64,000 bases of DNA from Synergistaceae bacterium (GCA_017446055.1 JAFSRQ010000146.1:1-64000), one strand, 5' to 3'. Shown: positions 7,188 through 16,562, numbered from the stretch's first letter. Made by a program: numbers and translations. The notes: generated from the sequence alone by a model not told the origin.

Positions 7188-8585
7188 TTACGCCGGGTAA
7201 GCCTCCGGGGCTGCCTGTGCCTGAAGACCTGTGTCGCGCTTGTGGACTCTGGCGTACTTCTTCGGGAGGAAGTCCTTTGCGACCTGCGGGAACATTATCC
7301 ACGTGAGAGCGTCTTCCGGCTCTGTCATCCAAGGCTGTGCGTCCTTGCGTGCCTGCTCCATTTCGGGGGCTATCTTCTCGCCGGGCCTGCAAGTGATTGG
7401 CTCTTCGTTGCCGATTGCTAGCTTCTGGACTTCCGGATCCATCGGCGCGGGGGGCTGGCCGTAGTAGCCGAGGAAGTACTGGCGGATTTCTTTCGGGAAA
7501 CTCTTCCAGCGTCCTCTAAGAACGTTGACGGTAGCCTGAGTGCCAACCATCTGGCTTGACGGCGTAACGAGCGGAGGATAGCCCATAGCCTTGCGCACAA
7601 CTGGCACTTCGTTCAGCACTGCTTCGAGCTTGTCGAGGGCGTTCATCTCGCGGAGCTGGTTGACCATGTTGGAGTACATTCCGCCCGGTATCTGGTAGCG
7701 GAGAATGTTGATGTCGACTCCTGCGATTTCGGGCAATAAGTCCTTGTACTTCTCACGGAGCTTCTTGAAGTGCATCGTTATGGGCATGAGCTTGTCGATG
7801 TCTATACCCGTGTCATACTCTGAGCCTGCGAGAGCCGCGACGATTGACTCTGTTGGGGGCTGGCTTGTTCCGAGAGCGAACGGTGATATTGCTGTGTCTA
7901 CTATTTCCGCGCCTGCCTCGATTCCCGCAAGATAAGCCATGCTCGCGAGTCCTGTCGTGTAGTGGCTGTGAAGCTCTATAGGGATGTCTACTTTCTCCTT
8001 GATGGCGGTAACGAGCTTTGCGCAGTCCATCGGGCCAATCAGCCCGGCCATGTCCTTAATCGCGATTGAGTCAGCTCCCATTTCCTGCATACGTTTTGCC
8101 ATTCCTGAGAACGAGTCCAGAGTGTGGACGGGTGAAAGCGTGTAGCTCATGCAGAGCTGGAGGTGCGCTCCCTCTTTCTTGACCTGGTCGGCGGCGACTT
8201 CAACGTTCCGTAAGTCATTGAGAGCGTCAAAGCAGCGGATGATGTCTATACCGTTGCCGACAGCCTTCTTCACGAACTCGCGCACAACATCGTCCGCATA
8301 GTGCCTGTAGCCCACGAGGTTCTGACCGCGGAGGAGCATCTGGAGCTTGGCGTTCTTGACCCTTGCGCGTATAGTCCTGAGTCTCTCCCACGGGTCTTCA
8401 TCGAGGAATCTCATTGCCGAGTCGAACGTTGCCCCTCCCCACATTTCGAGTGCCCAGTAGCCAGCGGCATCCATGTACTCAAGAACCGGGAGCATGTCTT
8501 CTGTGCGCATTCTTGTCGCAATCAACGACTGGTGAGCATCGCGCAGGCCGGTTTCAGTGATACGTACTTTCTTCTCTCCTGCCAT
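7188..8585 (-). CDS. oadA: Oxaloacetate decarboxylase alpha / pyruvate carboxylase B-type carboxyltransferase
   Basis: This is a 465-residue TIM-barrel carboxyltransferase. Visible features are ITETGLRDAHQSLIATRM (metal Asp), YWALEMWGGATFD, FVKKAVGNGIDIIRCFDALN, IAIKDMAGL (the Lys usually carbamylated) and ELHSHYTTG (metal His pair). The C-terminus ends soon after the conserved PycA domain: there is no biotinyl domain and no AMKM motif. Such subunits work with a separate biotin carrier, and in Na+-pumping decarboxylases with beta and gamma subunits; none is in this window. AAGGAGA precedes the ATG. Oxaloacetate decarboxylase is the usual name, but another acyl substrate is possible. Confidence 0.88.
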   Translation of the reverse strand: MAGEKKVRITETGLRDAHQSLIATRMRTEDMLPVLEYMDAAGYWALEMWGGATFDSAMRFLDEDPWERLRTIRARVKNAKLQMLLRGQNLVGYRHYADDVVREFVKKAVGNGIDIIRCFDALNDLRNVEVAADQVKKEGAHLQLCMSYTLSPVHTLDSFSGMAKRMQEMGADSIAIKDMAGLIGPMDCAKLVTAIKEKVDIPIELHSHYTTGLASMAYLAGIEAGAEIVDTAISPFALGTSQPPTESIVAALAGSEYDTGIDIDKLMPITMHFKKLREKYKDLLPEIAGVDINILRYQIPGGMYSNMVNQLREMNALDKLEAVLNEVPVVRKAMGYPPLVTPSSQMVGTQATVNVLRGRWKSFPKEIRQYFLGYYGQPPAPMDPEVQKLAIGNEEPITCRPGEKIAPEMEQARKDAQPWMTEPEDALTWIMFPQVAKDFLPKKYARVHKRDTGLQAQAAPEAYPA

Positions 8586-8615
8586 AAAATTATCTCCTTT
8601 TGTTGTTGTGGAATT

Positions 8616-9953
8616 TTACCGTTTATTATACTTGAAGTTGAGCAAATTCATAACGCAATGGCACTTTTTCAGCGCAAGAGTGAATATCGGTATCAGGTAA
8701 AGATAGAATGCATAAGGCAGAACGCTTAACCCTTCGCCCATCATCGACAACGGAACAGAACAGGCTATACAGCACGGCACTAAGGGCGCGGTTATGACGG
8801 TCGAGTTCGAGAGATTGAGCGCGAAATCCCCAGATGTTACGGCGTTCTCAGCATACGGCTTCCTGAACAGGCTTGCTGTCATCAGCACTCCGACAGTCTG
8901 GTTGCAGAATATCGCGTTGAGCATCGTCCCGGCAATGAGGATGACAGGGTACGCACCGAAACGCTTTATGAGGCCGGATATTTTCTCCTGAAGACTGTTG
9001 AGCATCCCGGTATCCTCAAATATGCCTGAGAAAGTCCCCGATATAATCAGCACAAGGCACATCTGAACCATCGATAAGAGTCCGCCTCCGTCAAAGACAG
9101 ATTTCACCCCGCCGCCTGAATGAAGCCCCCAGACCGCGACAGACAACGCCCCGCTCACGCTGTAACCCTGAAGGAAGACACTGCACGCGAAAGCCGCCGC
9201 TATGCTGGAGATGAACGCAATGAATATGTTGACCCTGAGAAACGGCAGGAGAAGCATAATCACAGCAGGAGCCAGAGTGAGATGATTCAGGTTGAAGGCT
9301 TGCGATAATTCATTGAGGGTGTCGGAATTTATGGAGGACAGGGGATTTCTTGCCGACAAGAACCAGTACAGCCCCGCCGAGACAATGAGAGGGATTGCGG
9401 CTGACTTCATCATGGCCTTGACGTTCGCGTAAATTTCCGTGCCAGTGAGAGCGGTAACGAGGTGAAGGCATGATGACGATGGAGACCCCCTGTCGCCGAA
9501 ATGAATCCCGGACATGACAGCCCCCGCCGTGATTACAGGGTCAGCACCTCCGCTTCTGGCCAGTGCCATCAACGCAACGCCCAGAGTCCCGGCAGTCCCG
9601 AACGAAGTGCCGAGAGCGTATGACAGTATGCATGACAGGACGAACGCCGACAGTATGAACATCGAGGGAGTTATCGAGCGCAGTCCGAGGGAAAACAGCG
9701 CGGCAAATGTCCCGGCTGAACGCCATAGCCCCGTAAGCACTCCTATAGTCAGCAGGACACGTACAACGATCAATGAGCTTTTCGCGCCCCTGTATGACAT
9801 TCCCAGAAGACTCCTGAGACTGAAGCCCCGCTTAAGCCCGCTCAGAAGGAACAGAATGAACCCGGCTGACATGGCAAGGCTCATAGGGAGGCCGTAAAGG
9901 ACAGTCGCAACAACGCAGGCCGTGAATAGCGCGAACGAAAGCAGGAGGTCCAT
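8616..9953 (-). CDS. NhaC-family Na+/H+ antiporter-like membrane protein
   Basis: From the ATG at 9953 the protein has about 445 residues and 11-12 hydrophobic helices. Typical family segments are SYALGTSFGTAGTLGVALMA, VMSGIHFGDRGSPSSSCLHL and an NQTVGVLM region near the C-terminus. The frame is open 33 codons further upstream, but that stretch is charged and overlaps mazG. The ATG one base after the mazG stop is a better start and begins with a membrane helix. The family exchanges Na+ for H+, sometimes with organic anions; the exact substrate cannot be read. The next gene is oadA-type, and Na+-linked decarboxylation would make the pairing logical, but this is inference. Confidence 0.82.
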   Translation of the reverse strand: MDLLLSFALFTACVVATVLYGLPMSLAMSAGFILFLLSGLKRGFSLRSLLGMSYRGAKSSLIVVRVLLTIGVLTGLWRSAGTFAALFSLGLRSITPSMFILSAFVLSCILSYALGTSFGTAGTLGVALMALARSGGADPVITAGAVMSGIHFGDRGSPSSSCLHLVTALTGTEIYANVKAMMKSAAIPLIVSAGLYWFLSARNPLSSINSDTLNELSQAFNLNHLTLAPAVIMLLLPFLRVNIFIAFISSIAAAFACSVFLQGYSVSGALSVAVWGLHSGGGVKSVFDGGGLLSMVQMCLVLIISGTFSGIFEDTGMLNSLQEKISGLIKRFGAYPVILIAGTMLNAIFCNQTVGVLMTASLFRKPYAENAVTSGDFALNLSNSTVITAPLVPCCIACSVPLSMMGEGLSVLPYAFYLYLIPIFTLALKKCHCVMNLLNFKYNKR

Positions 9954-9954
9954 G

Positions 9955-10758
9955 CTACTTTTCCGGCCGCAGGATTTCCTTTGCCCTGTCCCAGAAAGAG
10001 TCAAGCTCCTCAAGCGTGTAGTCGGAGATTGATTTGCCCTCAGACTGCGCAAGCTCCTCCATGATTCCGAAACGCCGCCTGAATTTCTCGCACACCATGT
10101 TCAATGCCGCGTCCGGGTCAACGTTGAGCCTCCGTGCAATGTTCACCGTCATGAAGAGGACATCACCGAGTTCTTCTGCTGTGTGTTCCGGGTCATTCTC
10201 ACTTGCCGCGTCCCTAAGCTCGCTGATTTCCTCATCAAGTTTGGCGAAAAGTGGAGCTACTTCACCCGCTGGCCAGTCAAAGCCGACATGCTTGACCTTG
10301 CCCTGAATCCTGTTGGCTTTGAGGAGAGGCGGCAGTCCGTCCGGGATTCCGGCAAGTATCGAGGTGCTTTCGTGCTTCTCTTTGCGTTCCTCAGCCTTTA
10401 TGCGCTCCCAGTTGCGGAGGACTTCATCGCTGTCGTCAGCCTTGACGTTCCCGAAAACGTGGGGGTGTCGGCGTATGAGCTTGTCGCAGATTCCCCGTAC
10501 AACGTCCTTCATGTCGAACGCTCCCAGTTCATGCGCGATTGATGCCACGAACACGACCTGAAGCAGCAAGTCCCCGGCTTCCTCTCGGATTGCGGCCATG
10601 TCGCGCTTGGTGATAGCGTCGGCCAGCTCGTAGGCTTCCTCAGTGATGGGTGTGCGGAGGGTGTCGAGGGTCTGCTTGCGGTCCCAGGGACAGCCGTCCG
10701 GGGCTCTCAGCCTCTCGATGATGTTCACGATTTCGTCAAAATAGTGTGAGCTGTCTAT
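9955..10758 (-). CDS. mazG: Nucleoside triphosphate pyrophosphohydrolase MazG
   Basis: The sequence is typical MazG. The N-terminal domain has RLRAPDGCPWDRKQTLDTL, ITEEAYELADAI and EEAGDLLLQVVF, where the E-E and E-x-x-D residues bind Mg2+. A second MazG-like domain follows with LDEEISELRDAA and EELGDVLFMTVNIARR. It removes pyrophosphate from (d)NTPs. The only ordinary start is GTG at 10728, five residues before the conserved core and with no Shine-Dalgarno. AGGAAGG at 10768-10774 lies 9 bases from an in-frame ATA at 10758 and 6 from ATC at 10761. Starting there adds DSSHYFDEI, which fits the family N-terminus. I therefore favour a non-canonical start, with GTG as the alternative. Confidence 0.92.
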   Translation of the reverse strand: MDSSHYFDEIVNIIERLRAPDGCPWDRKQTLDTLRTPITEEAYELADAITKRDMAAIREEAGDLLLQVVFVASIAHELGAFDMKDVVRGICDKLIRRHPHVFGNVKADDSDEVLRNWERIKAEERKEKHESTSILAGIPDGLPPLLKANRIQGKVKHVGFDWPAGEVAPLFAKLDEEISELRDAASENDPEHTAEELGDVLFMTVNIARRLNVDPDAALNMVCEKFRRRFGIMEELAQSEGKSISDYTLEELDSFWDRAKEILRPEK

Positions 10759-10801
10759 GATGGATTACCTTCCTGCGTATGAGATTTTGTGTGATGATGA
10801 G

Positions 10802-10830
10802 ATTATAGCAGGGTCTACATCGGTGATTTG
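10802..10830 (-). promoter_or_regulatory. Extended -10 promoter for the mazG run
   Basis: On the minus strand TGCTATAAT (TATAAT at 10807-10802) is a perfect -10 with a TGn extension. The -35 is poor (CAAATC at 10830-10825). It lies 44 bases before the proposed mazG start, in the 3' end and tail of the CapA-like gene. Confidence 0.6.
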
Positions 10831-11966
10831 CGCCTGCTTTTCGGGAATATGTCGGGACTTTCTTCCGTCCACAAAACATTGAAGCCGTAACCGTCAAATG
10901 CCTTCTGGACTCCGAGAAACTCATTCACGGAATGGCCAATCCCCCGCAAAGTATTCACCTGAGACTTGCTGAGGCCGTCAAAATCCAGCGACTCAATCAG
11001 CGACTCGTTATTCCCCGCGTATGTTACCTCAGTGCGCTTCGAGCCGGGAGCAACTACATACAGCGGCGCAGATGACAGTCCCGCAAGCCTTGTTATTCCG
11101 TCATCACCCTTCATGAACTCTGCGGATAATATTATGCTTCTCTCACGCGGCTTGGTCCTCTGGAATGACACGAAATTACCCAATGACCAAGCAACTGCAC
11201 TCACTCTGTCATCACTCACTGTAACTTCTACAGGCTGTAGCACGTGAGGATGAGTCCCGACAACAAGACTCGCTCCCTCCCTGAAGGCAGTATCAGCGGC
11301 TCTCTTCTGGTGGATATTCGGCTGGAAGTGGTACTCGTTGCCCCAGTGGAACAAAGCGATAATCACATCAGGGCTGAGACTCTTTGCGCGGCTCATGCTC
11401 TGTACTATATCTGACTCTCCCGTAACATTCAGGTGAACATCAGAACTCTTCGGCCACTCATTACTTCCGTAAGAATGATTGATGAAGGCTGCCCGTATAC
11501 CGTTGTTGCTGAGGACTATTGCGTCATTTGAGGGAATGTCATCGAGGCCGAGTCCAATCCAGGGAATATCGGCTGAAGTGAGAATTTCCGCTGTACGCCT
11601 GGCACCTGCCGCGCCCCTGTCGAATATGTGATTGTTCGCGAGCGTAAGAAGGTCAACACGCAAATCACCCGTGAGATTCTCCGTGAATACGTCAGGAGTG
11701 TTGAAGAGGGGAAATCCGGCGTAACGCAGCTTCTTTCCTGTTCCTGCGAAAACTGTCTCAAGGTTGCCGACAAGAAACGAGTCCCGCAGCAATGGCTTAA
11801 CCCTCCTGAATGACCCGCTGAAATCATACGTGCCGTCCTTCCTCCGTGCGGCGTCTAATTGCTGGTCATGAACCATTATGTCTCCGATGAAAAGAAAACG
11901 CGCTCTGGTCTCAGCACAAGCACAGCCGCAAATCAGCAGGAACATTAACGCAACGAACTTCCTCAT
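10815..11966 (-). CDS. CapA-family (PGA_cap) metallophosphatase-like protein
   Basis: The 383-residue product has a hydrophobic N-terminus (MRKFVALMFLLICGCACAE). This is a signal peptide, and the Cys in LICGC could also be a lipoprotein site. The mature part has the PGA_cap pattern: FLFIGDIMVHDQQL, VGNLETVF, LLTLANNHIFDRG, AFINHSYGSNEW, ALFHWGNEY and VVGTHPHVLQP. This metallophosphatase-like fold includes CapA of poly-gamma-glutamate capsule synthesis. No capB, capC or capD genes lie nearby, so a role in capsule is not supported here; an envelope phosphoesterase role is equally possible. It has no operon partner. Confidence 0.88.
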   Translation of the reverse strand: MRKFVALMFLLICGCACAETRARFLFIGDIMVHDQQLDAARRKDGTYDFSGSFRRVKPLLRDSFLVGNLETVFAGTGKKLRYAGFPLFNTPDVFTENLTGDLRVDLLTLANNHIFDRGAAGARRTAEILTSADIPWIGLGLDDIPSNDAIVLSNNGIRAAFINHSYGSNEWPKSSDVHLNVTGESDIVQSMSRAKSLSPDVIIALFHWGNEYHFQPNIHQKRAADTAFREGASLVVGTHPHVLQPVEVTVSDDRVSAVAWSLGNFVSFQRTKPRERSIILSAEFMKGDDGITRLAGLSSAPLYVVAPGSKRTEVTYAGNNESLIESLDFDGLSKSQVNTLRGIGHSVNEFLGVQKAFDGYGFNVLWTEESPDIFPKSRRKSPM

Positions 11967-12024
11967 GAACTATCATTCCTCGCTATTGGGATAATGCTGT
12001 ATACTTTACTGCATTTCCTGCGAA

Positions 12025-12054
12025 CAAAAAAGCACTCCAACATTCCGGGAGTGC
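12025..12054 (-). terminator. Terminator of the iron-uptake operon
   Basis: On the minus strand GCACTCC and GGAGTGC pair (12054-12048 with 12038-12032) around a 9-base loop and are followed by TTTTTTG. It lies just after the ABC ATPase stop at 12079. Confidence 0.85.
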
Positions 12055-12078
12055 CTTCGGGCTGGCTCTCTGCCCAAG

Positions 12079-12795
12079 CTATGACGCCTGCCTTCTGCCT
12101 TTGAGCATCAATGCCTCGCCGAATGTCGCTGACTGGTCAATGTCATCAACAACACGGCCATGTTCAAGAATAATCTTCCTTTGCGCAACGTCTCCTACTT
12201 CCGGGTCGTGAGTAACAACGATAATCGTAACTCCCTCATCATGAAGCCTCCTGAAAATGTCAACAACAATCCCTTCGTTTTCCTCGTCAAGATTTCCGGT
12301 AGGCTCATCCCCAAGAAGAATTTGCGGCGAGTTAATCAGGGCGCGTGCAATACACACCCTCTGCTGCTCGCCCCCTGAAAGCTGCGCGGGAAGATGATGC
12401 GCTCTCTCCGACAGTCCGACCTTCGCGAGCGCCTCTAACGCTTCTTCCTCGTCGGGCATACTGTGGTAATACTGCGCGACCATGACATTCTCAACAGCGG
12501 TCAAGTAGCTTATCAGGTGGAACTGCTGGAAGATGAGGCCGATTTTGTCCCTCCGTATTCGTGTGAGATTGGCGGCGTTCTCCGTGCTTATGTCCGTTCC
12601 ATCGAGGATGACGCTTCCCGTTGAAGGTGTGTCCATGCATCCGATTATGTTGATCATTGTTGTTTTGCCTGAGCCTGACGGCCCCATGATTGACAGCCAG
12701 TCGCCAGCGTTAACGCTCAAGTTTATATCAGCAAGAGCCTTCAAGTTTCCGTAAATTTTCGACACGCCTTGAAGCTCCAAAATTTTCTTCGTCAT
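12079..12795 (-). CDS. ABC exporter ATPase, LolD/MacB type
   Basis: This 238-residue ATPase has a Walker A ([16 protein letters not shown]), a Q-loop (LIFQQFHLI), a signature ([15 protein letters not shown]), a Walker B ([13 protein letters not shown]) and an H-loop ([10 protein letters not shown]). It is of the type that drives FtsX-like permeases (MacB, LolCDE). It follows two such permeases by 3 bases and closes the operon. In the Campylobacter p19 (FetMP) locus a similar ABC module sits beside P19 and FTR1, so a role in iron acquisition is inferred from context and not from the sequence. Confidence 0.92.
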   Translation of the reverse strand: MTKKILELQGVSKIYGNLKALADINLSVNAGDWLSIMGPSGSGKTTMINIIGCMDTPSTGSVILDGTDISTENAANLTRIRRDKIGLIFQQFHLISYLTAVENVMVAQYYHSMPDEEEALEALAKVGLSERAHHLPAQLSGGEQQRVCIARALINSPQILLGDEPTGNLDEENEGIVVDIFRRLHDEGVTIIVVTHDPEVGDVAQRKIILEHGRVVDDIDQSATFGEALMLKGRRQAS

Positions 12796-12798
12796 AAG

Positions 12799-14016
12799 TT
12801 ATTCTCCCTTCAGGACTATTGCGGGGTGTATGTCCATTACCCTGCGGACTGGAATTATTGACGCGGCTACGGTTATGATGATGAATGTCGCTATTGTCGC
12901 CGGAATTACAGCAGGCTGGAAGTTTATCCCCCGTCCGAAAACGTTCAGGCTCACACGCAGCGCGAACTCGAAGCCCAAGAATACCCCCAAAGCTCCGCCG
13001 ATGAACCCCAGCATTACCCCTTCGCCGAGAAGCTCGCCCATCACAAGTTTGTTCTCAGCACCGAGAGCCTTCTTCAGCGCGATTTCACGCCGCCTTTCCG
13101 CAATCATGGCCGTCATTGTCGTGTACACGGAAATCATTGTGATAATCAGCACGACAACCGTAACGAGCAGCACGAGAGCCTGCAATTTCCCCAGAACTAT
13201 ATCCTGAGACTGAGTGAGCCTTCTGACAGCTCGCGGCATGAGGCCGGGAATTTCGCGCTCAATTCTTGCCGACAGTTCAGACAGCTCGCCAGCGTCCGCG
13301 ACAATGCTGCACTCTATGACATCAGCCCTGAAAGTGTCGCCGATTAACTCATCCAGCATGTCAATATCCGCGAAGATGAATCCTTCCTCAGCCCCCCCGG
13401 TTGAGACTATGCCCTTGACCGTGAACGTTCTGTGAAAATTCTGGCGCGCCGAATCTCGTTTGAGGTTTTCTTCTGCTGACAGGTCCTGACGTGAGGCTTC
13501 CGCGTTTTCACCGTACTTCACGCCCTGGACCATGAACGAGTCCCCCGGCTTAAGTCCCAATGTGCTGGCTATTTCGTGTCCTGCCATAACCTTTGAGACA
13601 TCCGCCGAATCTCCCCAGCTCCCTTCAACGTACCAGAACGGGCTGTTTTTCTGAGCCTCCGACAAATCCGTGCCTGCGATGATGTAGGGCTGCTCGTTGA
13701 TTTTGACGGTCTGATAGCGGTATGGAGCCATGCCGACAATTTTTGACCCGCCGATTAATGCGCGTAACTCTTTGAGGATATCACGTGTAATTTTCGCCTC
13801 GCCGCGAGGAAGTACTATCAGGTTTGCGCCGTAAGACCGAAATTCACGCCCTAACTGTTCGGGAATGTCGTAATATATCGTAACGAGGCCGGATAATATT
13901 GTTGCTCCTATTGCGATTGCGAGGACTGCTATGATGAGCCGTGATGCCCTGCGAACCAGAGACCCCGCGACCATTCGGAGATACATTTTCCGCCTGCTTC
14001 CGTGTCTACTTGCCAT
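12799..14016 (-). CDS. FtsX/MacB-type ABC permease of the iron cluster (second)
   Basis: From the ATG at 14016 the protein has 405 residues. There is an N-terminal helix (LIIAVLAIAIGATILSGLV), a periplasmic MacB_PCD-type domain of about 220 residues, and a C-terminal FtsX domain with three helices ending in PVRRVMDIHPAIVLKGE. The frame is open 20 codons further upstream inside the preceding gene. GGAGG ends 6 bases before 14016, which decides the start. The gene overlaps the upstream permease by 11 bases. It probably forms a heterodimer with that permease, powered by the ATPase at 12079. Confidence 0.88.
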   Translation of the reverse strand: MASRHGSRRKMYLRMVAGSLVRRASRLIIAVLAIAIGATILSGLVTIYYDIPEQLGREFRSYGANLIVLPRGEAKITRDILKELRALIGGSKIVGMAPYRYQTVKINEQPYIIAGTDLSEAQKNSPFWYVEGSWGDSADVSKVMAGHEIASTLGLKPGDSFMVQGVKYGENAEASRQDLSAEENLKRDSARQNFHRTFTVKGIVSTGGAEEGFIFADIDMLDELIGDTFRADVIECSIVADAGELSELSARIEREIPGLMPRAVRRLTQSQDIVLGKLQALVLLVTVVVLIITMISVYTTMTAMIAERRREIALKKALGAENKLVMGELLGEGVMLGFIGGALGVFLGFEFALRVSLNVFGRGINFQPAVIPATIATFIIITVAASIIPVRRVMDIHPAIVLKGE

Positions 14017-15280
14017 GTAAAACCTCCGTGGGCTTAAGTGCCATGAGATAACGTATAGCCGGAATGCTCCCGACAACCGTAACGAGGAACAGAATCACCG
14101 CCACAATAAGAATCACCATCCGCGCAATCTCAATGTATGACCCGAAGACCGTCTGCCCTATAATCTGAGCGAAGCCGATTCCCATGAAGTAGCCGACAAC
14201 GCCCCCGGCAAGCCCCGTAATCATGACCTCCGCGAGAACCAGAAGGACAATCTGCCAGTTGTGCGCGCCGAGAGCCTTCAACAGTCCCAATTCCTGACTC
14301 CGTTCGATTACGCTGGCTGTTATGAGGTTGGAGATAGCCAGAGCCGAGCCTATAGAGCTGAGAATCGTAATCAGAATCATCAAGAGTGTAGTCTTGTTGA
14401 GGATAGTCCCTTCTGACTCCGCGACCTGACGAACGGGTTTAGCGACTCCGTCCCTTATGACCTCCTGAATCTGGTGGCAGATCGCGCTGACATACGCGGT
14501 GCAGTACCACGTCTCATATTCATCGGGCGAGAGGCTGTGAGGGTCTTGCGCCGCCTTTCGGGCTAAATCGTTGTCGGGTGTCGTGAGCGCTGACACTTCT
14601 ATTGCTGAGACTCTGCCGCTGAGATTGAGCAGTCTTTGAGCCGCCGGAAGGGTCATGAGAATTTTGCTGTCAGAATTTCCGCCATCGTTGAAGATTCCTT
14701 TGACGGTGAATTTTTGGGACTGCCCGCCAGCTTTGAGGGTTATTGTGTCGCCCGCGTGAATGTTTTTCTGACTCGCCAGAAGATGACCGAGCATCACAGA
14801 ATCGTCCTCGTCCTCGTTCATCCATTCGCCCGAAATTTCCCACCAAGTGCGCAAGTTCTTCAAGCCCGTGTGAAGTTCCTCGCCAGTCGGAAGGGTAGTG
14901 TGTTTCTCCGGCCATGTCCCCATGACTGCGACTTCCGAGCCGTCAAAATCCGCTTTGCCCTCAAGAATCGGAGCGAAGTCAAGAATGTTGAAGCCCCAGA
15001 ATATGCTCTTGAGCTTTAACACGTCCTCCTCATGAAGAAATTTGTCGTTCACGCCCTGGCCTTCCAGTCCGTATAAATCGCTCATCAATGCCGCGTCCTT
15101 GTGCCTGACCGTGATATTAGCCCCGTAAACTTTAAGCTCGCGGTTGACCTTGTCGCCGACACCCAACATCACATTCATCATGGCCGTAGACAGCGACACC
15201 CCAAGCACAACGGTGAACGCAATCATGAGCATTTTCCCGCGCTGACGTATGAGCGTCTTCGTTATCATTCTCCAGAACAT
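14006..15280 (-). CDS. FtsX/MacB-type ABC permease of the iron cluster (first)
   Basis: This 424-residue permease has the same layout as its downstream neighbour. It has one N-terminal helix (KMLMIAFTVVLGVSLSTAMM), a large periplasmic domain, and an FtsX domain with three helices (TLLMILITILSSIGSALAIS, VLLVLAEVMITGLAGGVVGYF, and MVILIVAVILFLVTVVGSIP) ending IRYLMALKPTEVLHGK. The ATG at 15280 overlaps the preceding stop by one base (TAATG), and GAGG sits 8 bases upstream. The pair differ enough in sequence to be an old duplication. Confidence 0.88.
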   Translation of the reverse strand: MFWRMITKTLIRQRGKMLMIAFTVVLGVSLSTAMMNVMLGVGDKVNRELKVYGANITVRHKDAALMSDLYGLEGQGVNDKFLHEEDVLKLKSIFWGFNILDFAPILEGKADFDGSEVAVMGTWPEKHTTLPTGEELHTGLKNLRTWWEISGEWMNEDEDDSVMLGHLLASQKNIHAGDTITLKAGGQSQKFTVKGIFNDGGNSDSKILMTLPAAQRLLNLSGRVSAIEVSALTTPDNDLARKAAQDPHSLSPDEYETWYCTAYVSAICHQIQEVIRDGVAKPVRQVAESEGTILNKTTLLMILITILSSIGSALAISNLITASVIERSQELGLLKALGAHNWQIVLLVLAEVMITGLAGGVVGYFMGIGFAQIIGQTVFGSYIEIARMVILIVAVILFLVTVVGSIPAIRYLMALKPTEVLHGK

Positions 15281-16539
15281 TATTTGAACCTCTTTTCGTG
15301 TTCCTCAAGTGCCTTAACGTTGATGTATATCTTCCCCGCTCTCACCTCATACTCAAACGGGACGGGGTTACAGCCACCCTTGAAGCCGATTGTGTTCTTG
15401 TTCATGACCACGTCGCACCTTCTGCAAACGACCTCATCATCTCCGCGCTCGTAATACCCTGCAATCCCGCAGATGTCGCAAGCATCAAGCCCCACGCCGT
15501 AAGCAGTCCCCGCAGGTTTCTTGACGATGAGGAAGCGGACATCATAACCTCCCGGCGTAACATATGAGAACTTGTGCAGATGACCGTCCGAGACTTTAGC
15601 CAGCTCAACCGAAATCACCCCGTCCGAAATGTCGTAAGGCTCAGGCGGAATTTCAGCGGGCGGCTTTGTGTCGTACCAGTGGAGAACCGTAACGATAAAC
15701 GCGGCCATGAATCCCCAGGCGCAGAGGCTGTATGACCATCGGCGGCAATCCCTGAGACGTGCTTTTTCCTTGCGCAATAATGCTCTGTTGGGGTAAACTC
15801 TTGAGGTCTTCAGGTGAGTATAGATGACGAAAATTAGCATGGCCAGAGCAAGCCCTAACTGTGCGAACAAAAACGCATTGGGATTTTCGCCCCGCCAAAT
15901 CATGACATCGAACACCGATATTCCCATGAACGAGTCCGAAATCTTCAGCAGCTTCAACCTCTGCAACGCCGCCATTGAGGACGCTAAATATTCCGCCGCA
16001 AAAATCATCACCGACAATATCATGAACGTGTAGCCCTGCCCTGCCGTGTTCAATGACTGGTGGACTTTGTACGCGCTCAACGTCAGAAGAAGGCACACGC
16101 ATATTCCCAGAGTGAAGCCCAGAGCCCGCAGCATTGAGTTTGTGCTTATGCCAGCCTCGCCGAAGTACACAAATTCCCTCGTGAACTGCAAGACAGGCGG
16201 AACAAGATACGTCATCGCAACCATAACCAGAGCCGACAGCACCGAAATCCCAGCGAGCCACGTGAATTTTCCCCTGAAGAATGACGCAAGTATCACCGCA
16301 AGCAATGACAGCAGGCTTAATCCCGCGACAGTAACGACAAGCCAGCGGTTAATCCATATCATCATGATGTTCATTCCGCGCGGGTCATACATCCTCACAG
16401 CGAACATGCACACTCCCGCCGCAACTCCCAAGAATGACGCAATGACCGTGAATTTCCTGCGTGAGAAGCTCAGTATCACTCCGAGAATCACAGCGAACGC
16501 CGCAAGATGATCCGTAACCGCGACAAGATACTTAAGAAT
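15280..16539 (-). CDS. DUF2318 membrane protein with Cys motifs, FetMP-associated
   Basis: Eight or more membrane helices are followed by a C-terminal extracytoplasmic DUF2318 domain. That domain has DACDICGIAGYYERG, VVCRRCDVVMN and FKGGCNPVPFEY: two CxxC pairs plus one Cys, likely to bind metal or Fe-S. Homologues sit next to P19 and FTR1 and are thought to move electrons or metal for iron uptake. The first ordinary start, GTG at 16491, cuts into the first helix. The in-frame codons upstream give ILKYLVAVTDHLAAFA, a good N-terminus, and begin with ATT at 16539, 8 bases after GGAGG. Alternatively ATG AAA AAT at 16545 is the true start and the A5 run has one base too many. Confidence 0.82.
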   Translation of the reverse strand: MLKYLVAVTDHLAAFAVILGVILSFSRRKFTVIASFLGVAAGVCMFAVRMYDPRGMNIMMIWINRWLVVTVAGLSLLSLLAVILASFFRGKFTWLAGISVLSALVMVAMTYLVPPVLQFTREFVYFGEAGISTNSMLRALGFTLGICVCLLLTLSAYKVHQSLNTAGQGYTFMILSVMIFAAEYLASSMAALQRLKLLKISDSFMGISVFDVMIWRGENPNAFLFAQLGLALAMLIFVIYTHLKTSRVYPNRALLRKEKARLRDCRRWSYSLCAWGFMAAFIVTVLHWYDTKPPAEIPPEPYDISDGVISVELAKVSDGHLHKFSYVTPGGYDVRFLIVKKPAGTAYGVGLDACDICGIAGYYERGDDEVVCRRCDVVMNKNTIGFKGGCNPVPFEYEVRAGKIYINVKALEEHEKRFK

Positions 16540-16562
16540 TTTTCATCCCTCCCATAACAAAA

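Noticed and set aside
9954-10052. 33-residue N-terminal extension of the NhaC-like protein
   Set aside because: It overlaps mazG, is strongly charged and has no Shine-Dalgarno; the ATG at 9953 begins a membrane helix directly.
15653-16261. 202-residue minus-strand ORF within the DUF2318 gene
   Set aside because: Alternative frame of the same strand; the product lacks the membrane helices and Cys motifs that define the true frame.
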